Source: Candidatus Hodarchaeota archaeon (GTDB lineage: Archaea > Asgardarchaeota > Heimdallarchaeia > Hodarchaeales > Hodarchaeaceae). From it: a DNA stretch of 35,196 bases. This document shows, piece by piece, positions 24,373 to 33,466 of the stretch; within the stretch, counting starts at the first letter, position 1; each line of letters begins with the position of its first letter. Below the pieces are notes generated by a model. It made no database searches. It was not told the DNA's origin and saw only the letters and a list, made by a program, of their open reading frames with translations. Made by a program: the position numbers and the translations under genes. The DNA is taken from positions 1 through 35,196 of the forward strand of contig JAEOSP010000015.1 of assembly GCA_016840305.1 (NCBI GenBank). Reading direction: 5' to 3'.

Positions 24373-27234
24373 ATGAAAGTACAAAATAAGATTGTTCCAT
24401 TAAGTTTAATTTTGCTGTTTATTGTCGGAATCTATGGTACAGCACATCAGTCATCTTTTTCCTTAAATGAGGAAATACTAAACCAAACCCAGATGAATGA
24501 TATCAGTACAAATTCCTTTTCCACTGATGATCTTCTCAAACATAAGGTTTCCTCTGAGGTAACTTCTGGATTGACAACTTTAACAACCGATGCTGACACG
24601 TACGCTCCTGGGGACTGGGTTACTATTACAGCAGACAGTAATACAGATGATATGAATGGATCACTTGAATGGCGAGTTGAATCTCCGATAAGTGAGGTAA
24701 CCTTTGATTTCAACAGTTATTATCAGGATGTTTTTATGGATCCATTGTTCAATGATATTGGAATTCCTGACTGGCAAAATGTCGGATTTGATAATTTCAC
24801 TGTAGCAGATGGATACATGAATCTTACACAATTTGCAGATCTTGACTTGACTGATCCTGAAATATATCATAATGATTCAGCATTAAAAAGTGATTCAGAA
24901 TATATTGTAACGTTTGATTACTTCTCACAAGGAACAAATGATTTAACAAATCCTAGTTTTGAGACTGGAGACACAACAGGTTGGGTAGGTTCTTTGGACA
25001 ATGTTACTGTTGTTAATTTTGCTCAAAATGCCAGTCATGGCGATCACTATGCAACTATTAACGCGAGTGAAGGCTATATTTTGAATCAGACGGTTTCTGG
25101 ATGGACTGAAGGAAGATCAATTACTTTTTCGGCTCGTGCTACAGGCAATTCGCATGATAATCATTGGTTTCTAAGTTTAGAGGCGTATAATTCAACTGGA
25201 GATTTTTTGGAAGCTATTAATTCAATTTATTCAATTGATCAAGAAACTGATGATAAAGGTTATGTTACTATAATCATGCAATGGACTTTACCTGTTAATA
25301 CTACAGATATTAAGGCAATTTTCCAGGGTCGTGATGATGTACATTCAAATGGTAACTACACTGGCTGGTTAGATGAACTATTTCTCGCTGAAAACCCATC
25401 TAAATTATATTTTTCCAATGTAGAGGATGGCAGTTGGAGTGATCATGCTCTTACTGCTGGAACTCAAAAATGGGAAAATGCATCCTTCCAATTCAACACT
25501 GGAGACACCCTCCCTAATGGTACAAAAACTCTAAGATTTTTCTTAGAGGATACAAACTCCTATGCAGATAATAAAACATCTACATGGTTAATTGATAATA
25601 TTGCAGTAAATCTGGTTACAAAACATGAAGAAGAAACTGGTACTATCACTAATGTGGTTACTGATCCCATTGTGGGATATGTTAATTCTACCTGGTTTCA
25701 TCGTGGCTTCAGAGAAAATCTTTCAAGTACTTTCAAGATAGAGATAGAAAAACCAGAAAATACTAGCGTTCCTGCTAATACCTTGGCAACAATAAAGGTT
25801 CAACTACCCACTCACCAAGTTTACTTTGGATCGTGGATTTTTGCACTCAAAATCCATCAGGTTGACTCTGGTTTGACCTACACGCAATCACGTACAATCA
25901 ACATATCTTTTGTGGTTGAAGAACAAATGAATTATGTGATTCAAGATTATTACGTTCTTCGCGGATCTACAAACGTCACTGTCGGAAATGATTCAATCTT
26001 CACTGAATACTTTGAACAGGAAACTGATTTGGAAATGATTTCTCCTGGTGATAATATAACAATCATAGGGTATTTGGAGGCTAATTCTACACCCATGGAA
26101 TGGTATGATATAACCTACTTGAAACTGGGTACTGTTTTCACCGATTTTCTGTGGCAAAGTAGTTGGAAATCGGAAGAAATAATTTCCTGGTCAGGCTTCG
26201 GTTTCATTCCCTACAATAAGGATGGAGAAACCCTAACTGAGGGGAATTTTTCAGCTCCATATAATACGGTAAAAACGATTGCTATAAATTTCCAAGTTCC
26301 GAATCGTGGAATAATTGGTGATATTTCAACTAATCTAACCTTAAGTCTCACTGGAACTAATATTAAAGAGAATAATATTGGTGGTCAACCTTTGTCTCTG
26401 GTAATTCCTATAGTTCTTCCAGAAGTGAAGTTCCATGTAAATATTAGTGAAGAAAATCTTTCTGGTGATACTTTTCAGTTAGCTGATTATTTAGGCGGAA
26501 ATGTTACATTAGAATTTATAAATATCAATGATACATTAGAAACTGATTTTCCAGGTCGCAATATTAGTTCAACACTTGATATTCCCACGTCGGACATTGA
26601 TTTACTGATATTTCTAAGTGATTCAGGTGTAATTGTACAAGAATTTCATTACCATTTTATTGGAAATACAATCCTATGGTTTGATTTCATTGATCCTCAT
26701 ATAATTCCTGACACGTATTCGTTCCATATTCGCTGGGTATCAGCCTATAAACTAAATTACACAAGCTTTGCTGAGCTTGCAATAAGCCCCTTGGATGTTA
26801 CGATCGAAGGAACTTTGACTGTATTTTCCCCAACTTCTGCTATTTCAATTCGTCAAGGTGATATTGATACTATCAATTTTTCGGTGAAACTACAAGAAAA
26901 CACTAGTAAACAGATTGGAGGATTAGATCTGATTGCTTCCTTAGCAAACAACGAATCTGAAGGAAATCTTATCATTTATGAGCAACAAGGCCGTTACTTT
27001 ATTGATCTTGATATTCCTCTAACAATGGACGCGAAAGTCTATACAATTGAGATAAAAGTCGTAGGTCAAGACAATATTATAGGTACTATTCCTTTCGAAG
27101 TATTAGAAAAGATTGTTGAGGTAACTGCTGGTGATCCACTTCTCGATTTCATTCTAAACGTTGGTGGTTTCGGTATTTTTGTTTTACTCGGAGCTGCCGT
27201 AATTGGTTTGATGTATAGGTTTAATAAGAAATAA
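24373..27234 (+). CDS. Large secreted surface protein with C-terminal membrane anchor
   Basis: 953 residues from ATG 24373; a GTG at 24364 would add 3. A signal peptide (about 1-27, KIVPLSLILLFIVGIYG) precedes an extracellular region of beta domains. Around 193-340 it has the feel of a CBM_4_9/galactose-binding jelly roll: NPSFETGDTTGWVGS, then YATINASEGYILNQTV, with GYVTIIMQWTLPVNTTDIKAIF further on. Later parts contain repeated Ig-like strands. There are dozens of N-x-S/T sequons. A single transmembrane helix (about 925-948) with a short RFNKK tail anchors it in the cell membrane. It is probably a surface or S-layer-associated glycoprotein, perhaps carbohydrate-binding; no catalytic residues are evident. 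It stands alone, with 226 bp upstream and a hairpin terminator downstream. Confidence 0.82.
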   Translation: MKVQNKIVPLSLILLFIVGIYGTAHQSSFSLNEEILNQTQMNDISTNSFSTDDLLKHKVSSEVTSGLTTLTTDADTYAPGDWVTITADSNTDDMNGSLEWRVESPISEVTFDFNSYYQDVFMDPLFNDIGIPDWQNVGFDNFTVADGYMNLTQFADLDLTDPEIYHNDSALKSDSEYIVTFDYFSQGTNDLTNPSFETGDTTGWVGSLDNVTVVNFAQNASHGDHYATINASEGYILNQTVSGWTEGRSITFSARATGNSHDNHWFLSLEAYNSTGDFLEAINSIYSIDQETDDKGYVTIIMQWTLPVNTTDIKAIFQGRDDVHSNGNYTGWLDELFLAENPSKLYFSNVEDGSWSDHALTAGTQKWENASFQFNTGDTLPNGTKTLRFFLEDTNSYADNKTSTWLIDNIAVNLVTKHEEETGTITNVVTDPIVGYVNSTWFHRGFRENLSSTFKIEIEKPENTSVPANTLATIKVQLPTHQVYFGSWIFALKIHQVDSGLTYTQSRTINISFVVEEQMNYVIQDYYVLRGSTNVTVGNDSIFTEYFEQETDLEMISPGDNITIIGYLEANSTPMEWYDITYLKLGTVFTDFLWQSSWKSEEIISWSGFGFIPYNKDGETLTEGNFSAPYNTVKTIAINFQVPNRGIIGDISTNLTLSLTGTNIKENNIGGQPLSLVIPIVLPEVKFHVNISEENLSGDTFQLADYLGGNVTLEFININDTLETDFPGRNISSTLDIPTSDIDLLIFLSDSGVIVQEFHYHFIGNTILWFDFIDPHIIPDTYSFHIRWVSAYKLNYTSFAELAISPLDVTIEGTLTVFSPTSAISIRQGDIDTINFSVKLQENTSKQIGGLDLIASLANNESEGNLIIYEQQGRYFIDLDIPLTMDAKVYTIEIKVVGQDNIIGTIPFEVLEKIVEVTAGDPLLDFILNVGGFGIFVLLGAAVIGLMYRFNKK

Positions 27235-27241
27235 CTCAACT

Positions 27242-27283
27242 AGCAGATATCAATCTGCTCTCTCTTTTTCTTTTCGCTTTTCA
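27242..27283 (+). terminator. Hairpin plus T-rich tract after the surface-protein gene
   Basis: AGCAGAT (27242-27248) and ATCTGCT (27253-27259) form a 7-bp stem with a 4-base loop, followed by the T-rich run CTCTCTTTTTCTTTTC. It begins 8 bases after the stop codon. Confidence 0.6.
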
Positions 27284-27308
27284 GTATGGTTATTCAGATT
27301 AAAACTTC

Positions 27309-28340
27309 TCAGACAAGTTCCGTATACAGATCAGCGAGTTTTTTTATAGATCTTGTTATATCGTGGGTTTTCAATGTTTTTTGACCATTATCTGATAATT
27401 TTTTGCGCAATGCTTTATCTTTCCCTAGATTTACGATATGTGAAGAAAATTCTTCAGGAATTTCACCCTTCAGACAATTTTGGTTATGTGATAGCCAATT
27501 AAATACGGGATGATCTCTCACAACTGGAGTAAGACCGTAAGCAATACTCTCTAATAACGCTATTCCTTGATTTTCCTCTCTACTTACGTAAAGAAAGATA
27601 TCTGCAGCATTCCAAATCGCTCCCAAGGTTGATCGAGATACATATCCAGTAAAATTAATATTTGAAAGTTTCCTTGCTTGTTGAAAGGAAGATCTTAGAC
27701 GAGAAGAGTGAGCAATTACTCCTAAGGGTAGATACTTGCCAATCCACATGAACCGATGTTCAGGAGTTAATGCAGCGACTTTAGAAAATACATCAGGTCC
27801 TTTTCTGAAAATACATAGTCCAACAGATAGTATGAGCATTTGATTTTCAGTTAATCCTAGTTTTTTTCGTGCCCGATGTCTTAAACCTGCTTTTTTTCGG
27901 TTACTCGTGAGATCGATACCATTCGAGATGACACGTATTGAATCAGATTCATATCCATATCTCAGCAGTATTTTCTTATTGTAATCACTTACAGCAATTA
28001 AGTAATCCGCGTAAGAATAGTATTTTGTCAAATACGGAATTAAAGCGAAGTCAATGCGGTTTGAAAATATAAAGCTGTTCCTAAAGTCCTCTATTGTTGT
28101 ATGTCCAGTCATAAGGATTTTGTATTTTCGTGAGGATTTCTTGGCAAGAAGCTTTGCTTTTAAGAGAGATTGGGGAAGAGCTGTCTGAAAATGATATATA
28201 TCGTAAAAATTACTGTTTTCCCCGTTGATATCAACATTTATGCCAAAGGACTGTAGCTGTTCAACAAGACGTACAGCTGAATTGTATACTCCACTCCCTA
28301 CAAGACTATTTGCCATATCTAGGATGAAATTGACTTTCAT
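27309..28340 (-). CDS. GT4-family glycosyltransferase
   Basis: 343 residues, GT-B fold. N-terminal domain with MKVNFILDMANSLVGSGVYNSAVRL (glycine-rich acceptor loop); hinge VISNGIDL (about 138-145). The C-terminal donor domain has LSVGLCIFRKGPDVF and the E-x7-E motif in EENQGIALLESIAYG, which binds the nucleotide sugar. Retaining enzymes of this family add sugars to lipids or polysaccharides. The specific substrate is unknown. There is no membrane helix, as is usual for these peripheral proteins. It converges with the surface-protein gene, with 74 bp between stops. Confidence 0.87.
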   Translation of the reverse strand: MKVNFILDMANSLVGSGVYNSAVRLVEQLQSFGINVDINGENSNFYDIYHFQTALPQSLLKAKLLAKKSSRKYKILMTGHTTIEDFRNSFIFSNRIDFALIPYLTKYYSYADYLIAVSDYNKKILLRYGYESDSIRVISNGIDLTSNRKKAGLRHRARKKLGLTENQMLILSVGLCIFRKGPDVFSKVAALTPEHRFMWIGKYLPLGVIAHSSRLRSSFQQARKLSNINFTGYVSRSTLGAIWNAADIFLYVSREENQGIALLESIAYGLTPVVRDHPVFNWLSHNQNCLKGEIPEEFSSHIVNLGKDKALRKKLSDNGQKTLKTHDITRSIKKLADLYTELV

Positions 28341-28474
28341 TTGCGCAATATCCGTATATCTTTTGCAAATCCCCTAAATTTTAAGTAATTGATGTATTAT
28401 ACGATTATTTTTAAATACAAAACCTAGTGACCAAAAGTGAAACGCTCACAAAAATGGTTGCGTGACTGAACTCA

Positions 28475-28996
28475 ATGCTGTCTTCTGACGTAATAACAAT
28501 TTCAAATAATCCTGTAGTCCTTTTGAAGCGAGCTACTAGTAATGATGTAGAGTTTGTTAAGGATCTCTTTATTAAAATCATGAACTCCGTTGTCGCAGTC
28601 GCTTGGAATGGTCGGTTCCGTTGGAAAAGCTGGTTTGATGATGCTGAGGAAGCGATTCGTGATGAGAAGCACATGTTTTTCATAGTGTGTGCGGGGGAGG
28701 AAGATGTTGGTTTTCTCTGGATGAATGAAGAAAATACCACGTTATGGATTACAGCAATTATTCTGAAGGAACAATGGCAAAGACGAGGTTTAGGGGGTCA
28801 GATCATGCAAATGTTGATAGAAGTCTGCAAAGATAATGGAAAAGAAGCGCTAGAACTTGGTGTTCAACAAAATAATCAAGCAGCATTAAATTTTTATGAG
28901 AAAATAGGATTTGTAAAATACGATACAATTCGATCTGCGGGTACTGATTTACTTCGTTTGGAACTAAAAGAACGTAAGAACTTAACCTACATATAG
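28475..28996 (+). CDS. GNAT-family N-acetyltransferase
   Basis: 173 residues. The GNAT core is clear: a RATSNDVEFV start, the acetyl-CoA pyrophosphate loop QRRGLGGQIM (105-114) after the strand LWITAIILKEQW, and the final LGVQQNNQAALNFYEKIGFVKYD that forms strand 6 and helix 4. It acetylates an amino group on an unknown substrate. Length is ordinary for the family. A GTG at 28462 is out of frame. It is a lone plus-strand gene among minus-strand neighbours. Confidence 0.87.
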   Translation: MLSSDVITISNNPVVLLKRATSNDVEFVKDLFIKIMNSVVAVAWNGRFRWKSWFDDAEEAIRDEKHMFFIVCAGEEDVGFLWMNEENTTLWITAIILKEQWQRRGLGGQIMQMLIEVCKDNGKEALELGVQQNNQAALNFYEKIGFVKYDTIRSAGTDLLRLELKERKNLTYI

Positions 28997-29028
28997 TAAT
29001 AATTGAAATTATCAATAAATCTCAGAAA

Positions 29029-29364
29029 TTAAAGTTGAATATTGGTTATCATTTTTCCGGTAATTATATCTTCAATGATGATTGTTGGTCCTGTTTCCAA
29101 AAAAACGGTTAAAATTGGAAATCCACCATCAATTTCTATATTCACTCTGTCAATTTCTTGCTTTTTCAATATTTCTAATGCCTGTGTGATTGCTTTCTGT
29201 AGTGTTTGACACTTAATATCAAATAATCTATAACCAATACTAAATGGAACAGCTATATAGTAACATTTGGATTTAAAATGATCAACATCCTGAAAAGTGT
29301 CTAATATATTTGTTAAGGAATAGTCTAACAATTCAATCTGATCATCTGTCCAAATTTCTGACAT
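29029..29364 (-). CDS. Small protein of unknown function (111 aa)
   Basis: The ATG at 29364 is chosen over the in-frame GTG at 29376 because the strong ribosome site AGGTGAGG (29371-29378) fits it. The protein has two helices (about 5-25 and 50-70) and alternating strands (36-46 and 74-105), an alpha/beta domain of about 100 residues; a roadblock-like fold is conceivable but not supported by any motif. The C-terminal half contains NIEIDGGFPILTVFLETG, a probable strand-turn-strand. It ends 32 bp from the convergent GNAT gene. Confidence 0.6.
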   Translation of the reverse strand: MSEIWTDDQIELLDYSLTNILDTFQDVDHFKSKCYYIAVPFSIGYRLFDIKCQTLQKAITQALEILKKQEIDRVNIEIDGGFPILTVFLETGPTIIIEDIITGKMITNIQL

Positions 29365-29370
29365 ATTAAA

Positions 29371-29378
29371 CCTCACCT
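29371..29378 (-). promoter_or_regulatory. Strong Shine-Dalgarno site AGGTGAGG
   Basis: Read on the minus strand, AGGTGAGG lies six bases before the ATG at 29364. It selects that start over the upstream GTG, which overlaps the site itself. Confidence 0.7.
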
Positions 29379-29587
29379 ACAGTCTATCTTCAAAGTCACG
29401 ATTTCTAGGCCTAGGTTCCTTAAAAAGTATTCTTCCAAATAATCTATATAGAAAGTTATTCGGTGTAGATAAGTTGATTTCTGGAGCCCAGTTTACTTAT
29501 ATAGATCAAAATGAATGAGATATTTCATTAATATTCCTAAAAAGTTCCATCACAACAGAAATACCCTTAATTTGACAAAAAAGACCA

Positions 29588-30406
29588 CTACTTCAAAATC
29601 AATGAAGCACCAATGAACGCGAAATCTTTTGCGACCCTTGCAATCTCACGACGTAAACCCCTAAGGTACACTTCGTTTTTCCATTTATCTGGGAAACAAT
29701 CTAACAAATCATTTTCAATTGATTGAATTCCTGGAATAGTTCTTTCATACTCCGAATCTTCTCTTTCAATCAAGATTTGGTTGATTCGTTGTGTATCTTG
29801 AAAATCGGCTAACAATACTCTCATGGGAGAGTCAGGAGAATCAAATTCATTATAACCTTCTGTAGCTTTCCTTAGGAGCAATAATGGCTCTTTAAAGGGA
29901 AAAACTAATTGAGCCAATATAATTCCACGACTAAAAGCGCGCTTATGTTGGCCAGCGATATCATCTTGAACCCCTAACGAAGTAAAAGGAAACTCTAGTA
30001 AATAATCACTAGCAATGAAGTTATGAAAAGGTGGGAAGATGAAAGGTTCAGTATTAAAATGATTATTCAACCATTTTTCCTCAGGTAGTAAAATTCCTGT
30101 CAAGAATCGATGATCTGTCGTTATGGTTTGAGGGGAAGTAACTGAAAATTTAGTCCAGTAAATCCCAGCACCATATAATAGTATGTATGAACGTTGATTT
30201 TCTATTACACGTGAGAAATCTACAGGAACAAATATAATTGATGCATTAGTTATTTTTTGAACCTTCTGATCTTTATATAGCAAGCAATTATCCATGCCGC
30301 TTTCTGAATTTATGAAAGAATTCCAATCAGATATGACTATCATTGATCGAAGAAGTCCGAGAGGATATTTTGTGTATTTGGGACGCGTAGGTGGAAGCTT
30401 GTGCAT
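29588..30406 (-). CDS. Protein of unknown function (272 aa)
   Basis: Not recognised. From the ATG at 30406 (an in-frame TTG at 30424 would add 6 residues). Mixed alpha/beta, with several hydrophobic strands in the first 110 residues (SIIFVPVDFS, SYILLYGAGIYW), a middle section rich in aromatic residues and Pro, and a helical C-terminus (about 195-270). The last segment, AKDFAFIGASLILK, is hydrophobic but too short for a certain membrane helix. No conserved catalytic pattern is seen. The upstream region holds two short palindromes that could control it. Confidence 0.6.
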   Translation of the reverse strand: MHKLPPTRPKYTKYPLGLLRSMIVISDWNSFINSESGMDNCLLYKDQKVQKITNASIIFVPVDFSRVIENQRSYILLYGAGIYWTKFSVTSPQTITTDHRFLTGILLPEEKWLNNHFNTEPFIFPPFHNFIASDYLLEFPFTSLGVQDDIAGQHKRAFSRGIILAQLVFPFKEPLLLLRKATEGYNEFDSPDSPMRVLLADFQDTQRINQILIEREDSEYERTIPGIQSIENDLLDCFPDKWKNEVYLRGLRREIARVAKDFAFIGASLILK

Positions 30407-30523
30407 TTTTACCAAACCTAACAAATATTCAGGATAATTCTGAGTTCAGCGAACTAATTTCAATTCATTGTTTATCATAATGTATCCTGATTCAACTGCT
30501 TTTCCTGTGCTTTTTCAATTTTG

Positions 30524-30542
30524 TCAAGGGTACTACCCTTGA
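30524..30542. repeat. 19-bp inverted repeat, possible operator
   Basis: TCAAGGGTA-C-TACCCTTGA: two perfect 9-bp arms around one base, about 120 bp upstream of the 272-aa gene and in no other gene. GC-bearing arms make it less likely to be chance than the AT palindromes nearby. Confidence 0.5.
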
Positions 30543-30578
30543 AGCATCAAAATTCTAAATAAGAATACTGTAGAAATA

Positions 30579-30593
30579 TTACCTTTAAGGTAA
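30579..30593. repeat. 15-bp inverted repeat, possible operator
   Basis: TTACCTT-T-AAGGTAA: two perfect 7-bp arms, 36 bp from the 19-bp inverted repeat. Both contain the ACC(T/C)TT / AAGG core (TACCCTTG and TTACCTTT), so one factor might recognise both. Confidence 0.4.
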
Positions 30594-30636
30594 ATAAGAA
30601 AGAAAAATGAAAACTGGGGAGTAATTATACCCCAGT
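30594..30636 (-). terminator. Hairpin plus T-rich tract ending the small membrane-protein gene
   Basis: On the minus strand ACTGGGG and CCCCAGT form a 7-bp GC-rich stem over a 10-base loop that includes the stop codon, followed by TTTTCATTTTTCTTTCTT. This looks like an intrinsic terminator. Confidence 0.65.
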
Positions 30637-31065
30637 GATGAGTGGAGGGAATTCTAGAAATACTGCAATTGAATTTATCAGGTAGATTAAGAAAAGGGTT
30701 ATTACACCAATCCATATGGAAGCATTCCACTTTGTTGAGTCAGCTTTCTCTGGAATGAGTAAGTACTTAATCAAATAAACAATTGCGAGATAGATTAACA
30801 CCGGAACTAATTGGGCTGCAGCAGTGTCAATGAAGGGAATTGGAGAAACTGCACCTACAATTGCTCCTATTACTAAAGCAACCAAAAGGACAATTATCAC
30901 GGCAACAAGTAAAAGACGGATTATATATCCTGAATCAGTTTCTTTCTTACCTGCAATTAAACGTGCGCTAATATATAGAGCAATTGCTACTAAAACGACA
31001 GAAATTATCAGTAAAATTAATGTTACTGGATCACTCAGATCTGCTTGTTGTAAAGACATATTCAT
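30625..31065 (-). CDS. Small four-helix membrane protein, function unknown
   Basis: 146 residues from the ATG at 31065; the frame extends to 31107, but the additional 14 residues are basic and not membrane-like, and an ATG at 31059 is also possible. Four hydrophobic segments are visible (about 14-36, 48-75, 85-102 and 118-138), with a short polar loop GKKETDSG between the first two. The pattern of small residues within the helices (GAIVGAVSP) suggests tight packing. No family is recognised. It is monocistronic, with a good hairpin terminator at its 3' end. Confidence 0.7.
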   Translation of the reverse strand: MNMSLQQADLSDPVTLILLIISVVLVAIALYISARLIAGKKETDSGYIIRLLLVAVIIVLLVALVIGAIVGAVSPIPFIDTAAAQLVPVLIYLAIVYLIKYLLIPEKADSTKWNASIWIGVITLFLIYLINSIAVFLEFPPLITGV

Positions 31066-31206
31066 CACATTTTTAAATCTCAAACATTTAGGTTTGATTG
31101 TTAACACAAGATAGAGTATAGTAAAAATAGAAATGGTTGATTCTCTTTTATATTTGAAAGATTGTACAAATGCTCAATTTAATTCTGAATCTTCAATATT
31201 TTATTC

Positions 31207-32415
31207 CTATTTGGATTCAGCAAAGATATCACTGGTTATTCGGAATGCTTTTTCAAGTAGTTTATTGTAACCTGCAGAGGAGTACATTTTTACGGTTTTA
31301 GACGCAGCTAATGCATACTTCTTGTATGTATCGGGTTCTGAAAGTAATGTAGCTATTGAAGCAGCGAAAGCATCGGAATCTCCAGGTGGAGTAATTAATC
31401 CATTTTTCTTATGAGCAATATAATCCATGACACCTCCTCTTGCTACTCCAATGACAGGAATACCTTGACTCATTGCTTCTAATACTGTTAATCCTTGTGT
31501 TTCTGTATCACTTGGAGTTGCCATAATATAAGCCATTCGATATATTGCTGGTAGTTTGGTGTGACTTATAAATCCAGTAAAACCAAAATTTCTGACTTTT
31601 AGACCTTTTACCATTTTTCTATATTTCTCAAGGGAAGGGCCATCGCCTACGATTAAAAGAAAAGCGTCAGGGAATTTATCCTGAATTGTTTTAAAGGCAT
31701 GAAATAGAACTTCCAGTTTCTTTTCATGGGAAACTCTACCACAGTACATAATGATACGTGAAGAAGATTTAATTCCGTAATCCTTTCGAATCTTATCTTG
31801 TAAGTCTAAATCTTCAGTTGAATTTTTTGTTTTTCTTAAAAAAACCTCTGAGATCATATTTGGTAATGAAAAAACTGGTTCTTTCACTCCATGACGAACT
31901 AAATCATACTGAAGAGTTTTGGATGGTGTAACAATGACATCAGAGAATCTATAGAACATACGAATGTAAAACCATACTGCATGTTTAAGAATGGCAGTTA
32001 TTTTATTAGCAAAATGATCCCCAAAGGGGATAAGATGTCCTGAATATTCAACTAGATGCGTATGATAATGGTTTAACAATGGGAGGTTGTAGAATACTTT
32101 GGCTGACAATGTAGCAAAATAACCAAGTGAGAATGGCGTATGGTTGTGAATAAAGTCAAATTTTTCTTCCTTCATAATTTTATTAATTTTAGTTGGAGGA
32201 AAAGCGACACTATAACCAGGATAACCTGGAAATGGCATACTAGGAAGTTCATATATCGGAACGCCTTCAATCTCGAAGGGAATAGCTTGCTTCAACTTCG
32301 GAACAAAAATAACAAAATCATGATTATTACGAAGAGTCTGAACTTCGTTGATTATAGAAATAACAACCCCATTGAGATTGGGAACCCAAGAATCTGAAAA
32401 AATACCAACTTTCAA
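31207..32415 (-). CDS. GT4-family glycosyltransferase, diacylglycerol-glucosyltransferase-like
   Basis: 402 residues. The opening MKVGIFSDSWVPNLNGVVISI is typical of the GT4 branch with lipid glucosyl/mannosyl transferases (MgdA/PimB-like). FDFIHNHTPFSLG and LLNHYHTHLVEY supply acceptor-side His residues. The donor domain has MYCGRVSHEKKLE (about 226-238), IVGDGP (257-262) and the E-x7-E motif in DTETQGLTVLEAMSQGIPVI. It likely adds a sugar to a membrane lipid or surface glycan. The start is TTG at 32415, about eight bases after AGGT; no ATG fits the conserved N-terminus. It is the second GT4 enzyme of the region and is not in an obvious operon with the other. Confidence 0.88.
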   Translation of the reverse strand: MKVGIFSDSWVPNLNGVVISIINEVQTLRNNHDFVIFVPKLKQAIPFEIEGVPIYELPSMPFPGYPGYSVAFPPTKINKIMKEEKFDFIHNHTPFSLGYFATLSAKVFYNLPLLNHYHTHLVEYSGHLIPFGDHFANKITAILKHAVWFYIRMFYRFSDVIVTPSKTLQYDLVRHGVKEPVFSLPNMISEVFLRKTKNSTEDLDLQDKIRKDYGIKSSSRIIMYCGRVSHEKKLEVLFHAFKTIQDKFPDAFLLIVGDGPSLEKYRKMVKGLKVRNFGFTGFISHTKLPAIYRMAYIMATPSDTETQGLTVLEAMSQGIPVIGVARGGVMDYIAHKKNGLITPPGDSDAFAASIATLLSEPDTYKKYALAASKTVKMYSSAGYNKLLEKAFRITSDIFAESK

Positions 32416-32557
32416 TTTGTTTTACCTAGCAAAAGCCCATTTAGCGCAAAAACATAATATTATGCTCTAAAGCTGTAACTTTACAAAATAACTTATTAAC
32501 TTACGGAATAATAATCGGTAAATATAGATGCAATTTTGGGGTATTATGTCCTTTCTA

Positions 32558-33466
32558 TCACTGAAATTCCCCAAGTGAATAATATTCTATATCATCAGAC
32601 GATTTTTTTATAGTAAGTAGTTGTTTAATAACGATTTCAGGTAATAATTTTGATTCAGGGGTACAACCAGCAGCCATACGATGTCCTCCACCTCCAAGTG
32701 CTGCTGCTACTATGGACACGTCGTAATTCTCCTGTTCAGGCTTAGTAACACGAAAACTTACCCGTACATCATCATTAGCTGATTTTTTGTATATTAGGGC
32801 AATAACAACTGCGTTATGCTCAAAAAAAGGTTGAAATACTTCTTTAGCAAGCTTCCCAGGTATTGTTTCACGTGTATCTATAACTATAATGCGTGGTAAA
32901 ACAGTGTACTGCTTTAAAAATTTCTTAATGACCTTTCGAGTTCTATCGAACGTAGAAACAACCTTCTGATGTTCAACTTCAAGCCACTTTGTTGTTAAAA
33001 CTCCTTTTCCTTGTTCTGCCAATAATTGGGAAATGGTTAGAAGGAATGATGTATCTTCGACGTTTAAATTCAAAACAATATCAAGAGGTTTATATTCTGG
33101 AGGTAAACGAGCAGTATCAGCTAAATGGCCTAACTCTTGGATTTGATCTGCTATTTTATCATTTTTGAATTCTAGGTATTCGTATACTAGATCCGTTGCA
33201 GAGGAGGCATCGGGTTTTACTAAATCTTTTGATGTTAAACGATTTTTAGCAATTAACTCATCAAAATTAGTTTTGTGATGGTCAATATTTATTGAATTAT
33301 GGACTTTAGGGAGATCGCATGTGAAATCTACTTGTTTTTTTTCGTGATGGAATTGTCTTGCCTGTTGAATGGTAGAAAAGTAAATTTCAACACTTCTTCC
33401 GAACTTCCTGATGAATAAAGCAGCACAGCATATACCATCAAAATCAATATGTGTAACAATTTTCAC
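32558..33466 (-). CDS. DHH-family phosphoesterase
   Basis: 302 residues. DHH domain: THIDFDG (5-11; metal ligands H6, D8, D10) and IDHHKTN (61-67). The C-terminal DHHA1 domain ends with LGGGGHRMAAG (257-267), which binds the substrate. The family includes RecJ, NrnA-type nanoRNases and cyclic-dinucleotide phosphodiesterases; this compact form most resembles the nanoRNase/oligonucleotide group, but the substrate is unproven. The GTG at 33466 overlaps the upstream stop as GTGA (33463-33466), the classical coupled arrangement, so it is preferred to the GTG at 33481. It is therefore translated together with the subtilase-like gene upstream. Confidence 0.87.
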   Translation of the reverse strand: MKIVTHIDFDGICCAALFIRKFGRSVEIYFSTIQQARQFHHEKKQVDFTCDLPKVHNSINIDHHKTNFDELIAKNRLTSKDLVKPDASSATDLVYEYLEFKNDKIADQIQELGHLADTARLPPEYKPLDIVLNLNVEDTSFLLTISQLLAEQGKGVLTTKWLEVEHQKVVSTFDRTRKVIKKFLKQYTVLPRIIVIDTRETIPGKLAKEVFQPFFEHNAVVIALIYKKSANDDVRVSFRVTKPEQENYDVSIVAAALGGGGHRMAAGCTPESKLLPEIVIKQLLTIKKSSDDIEYYSLGEFQ

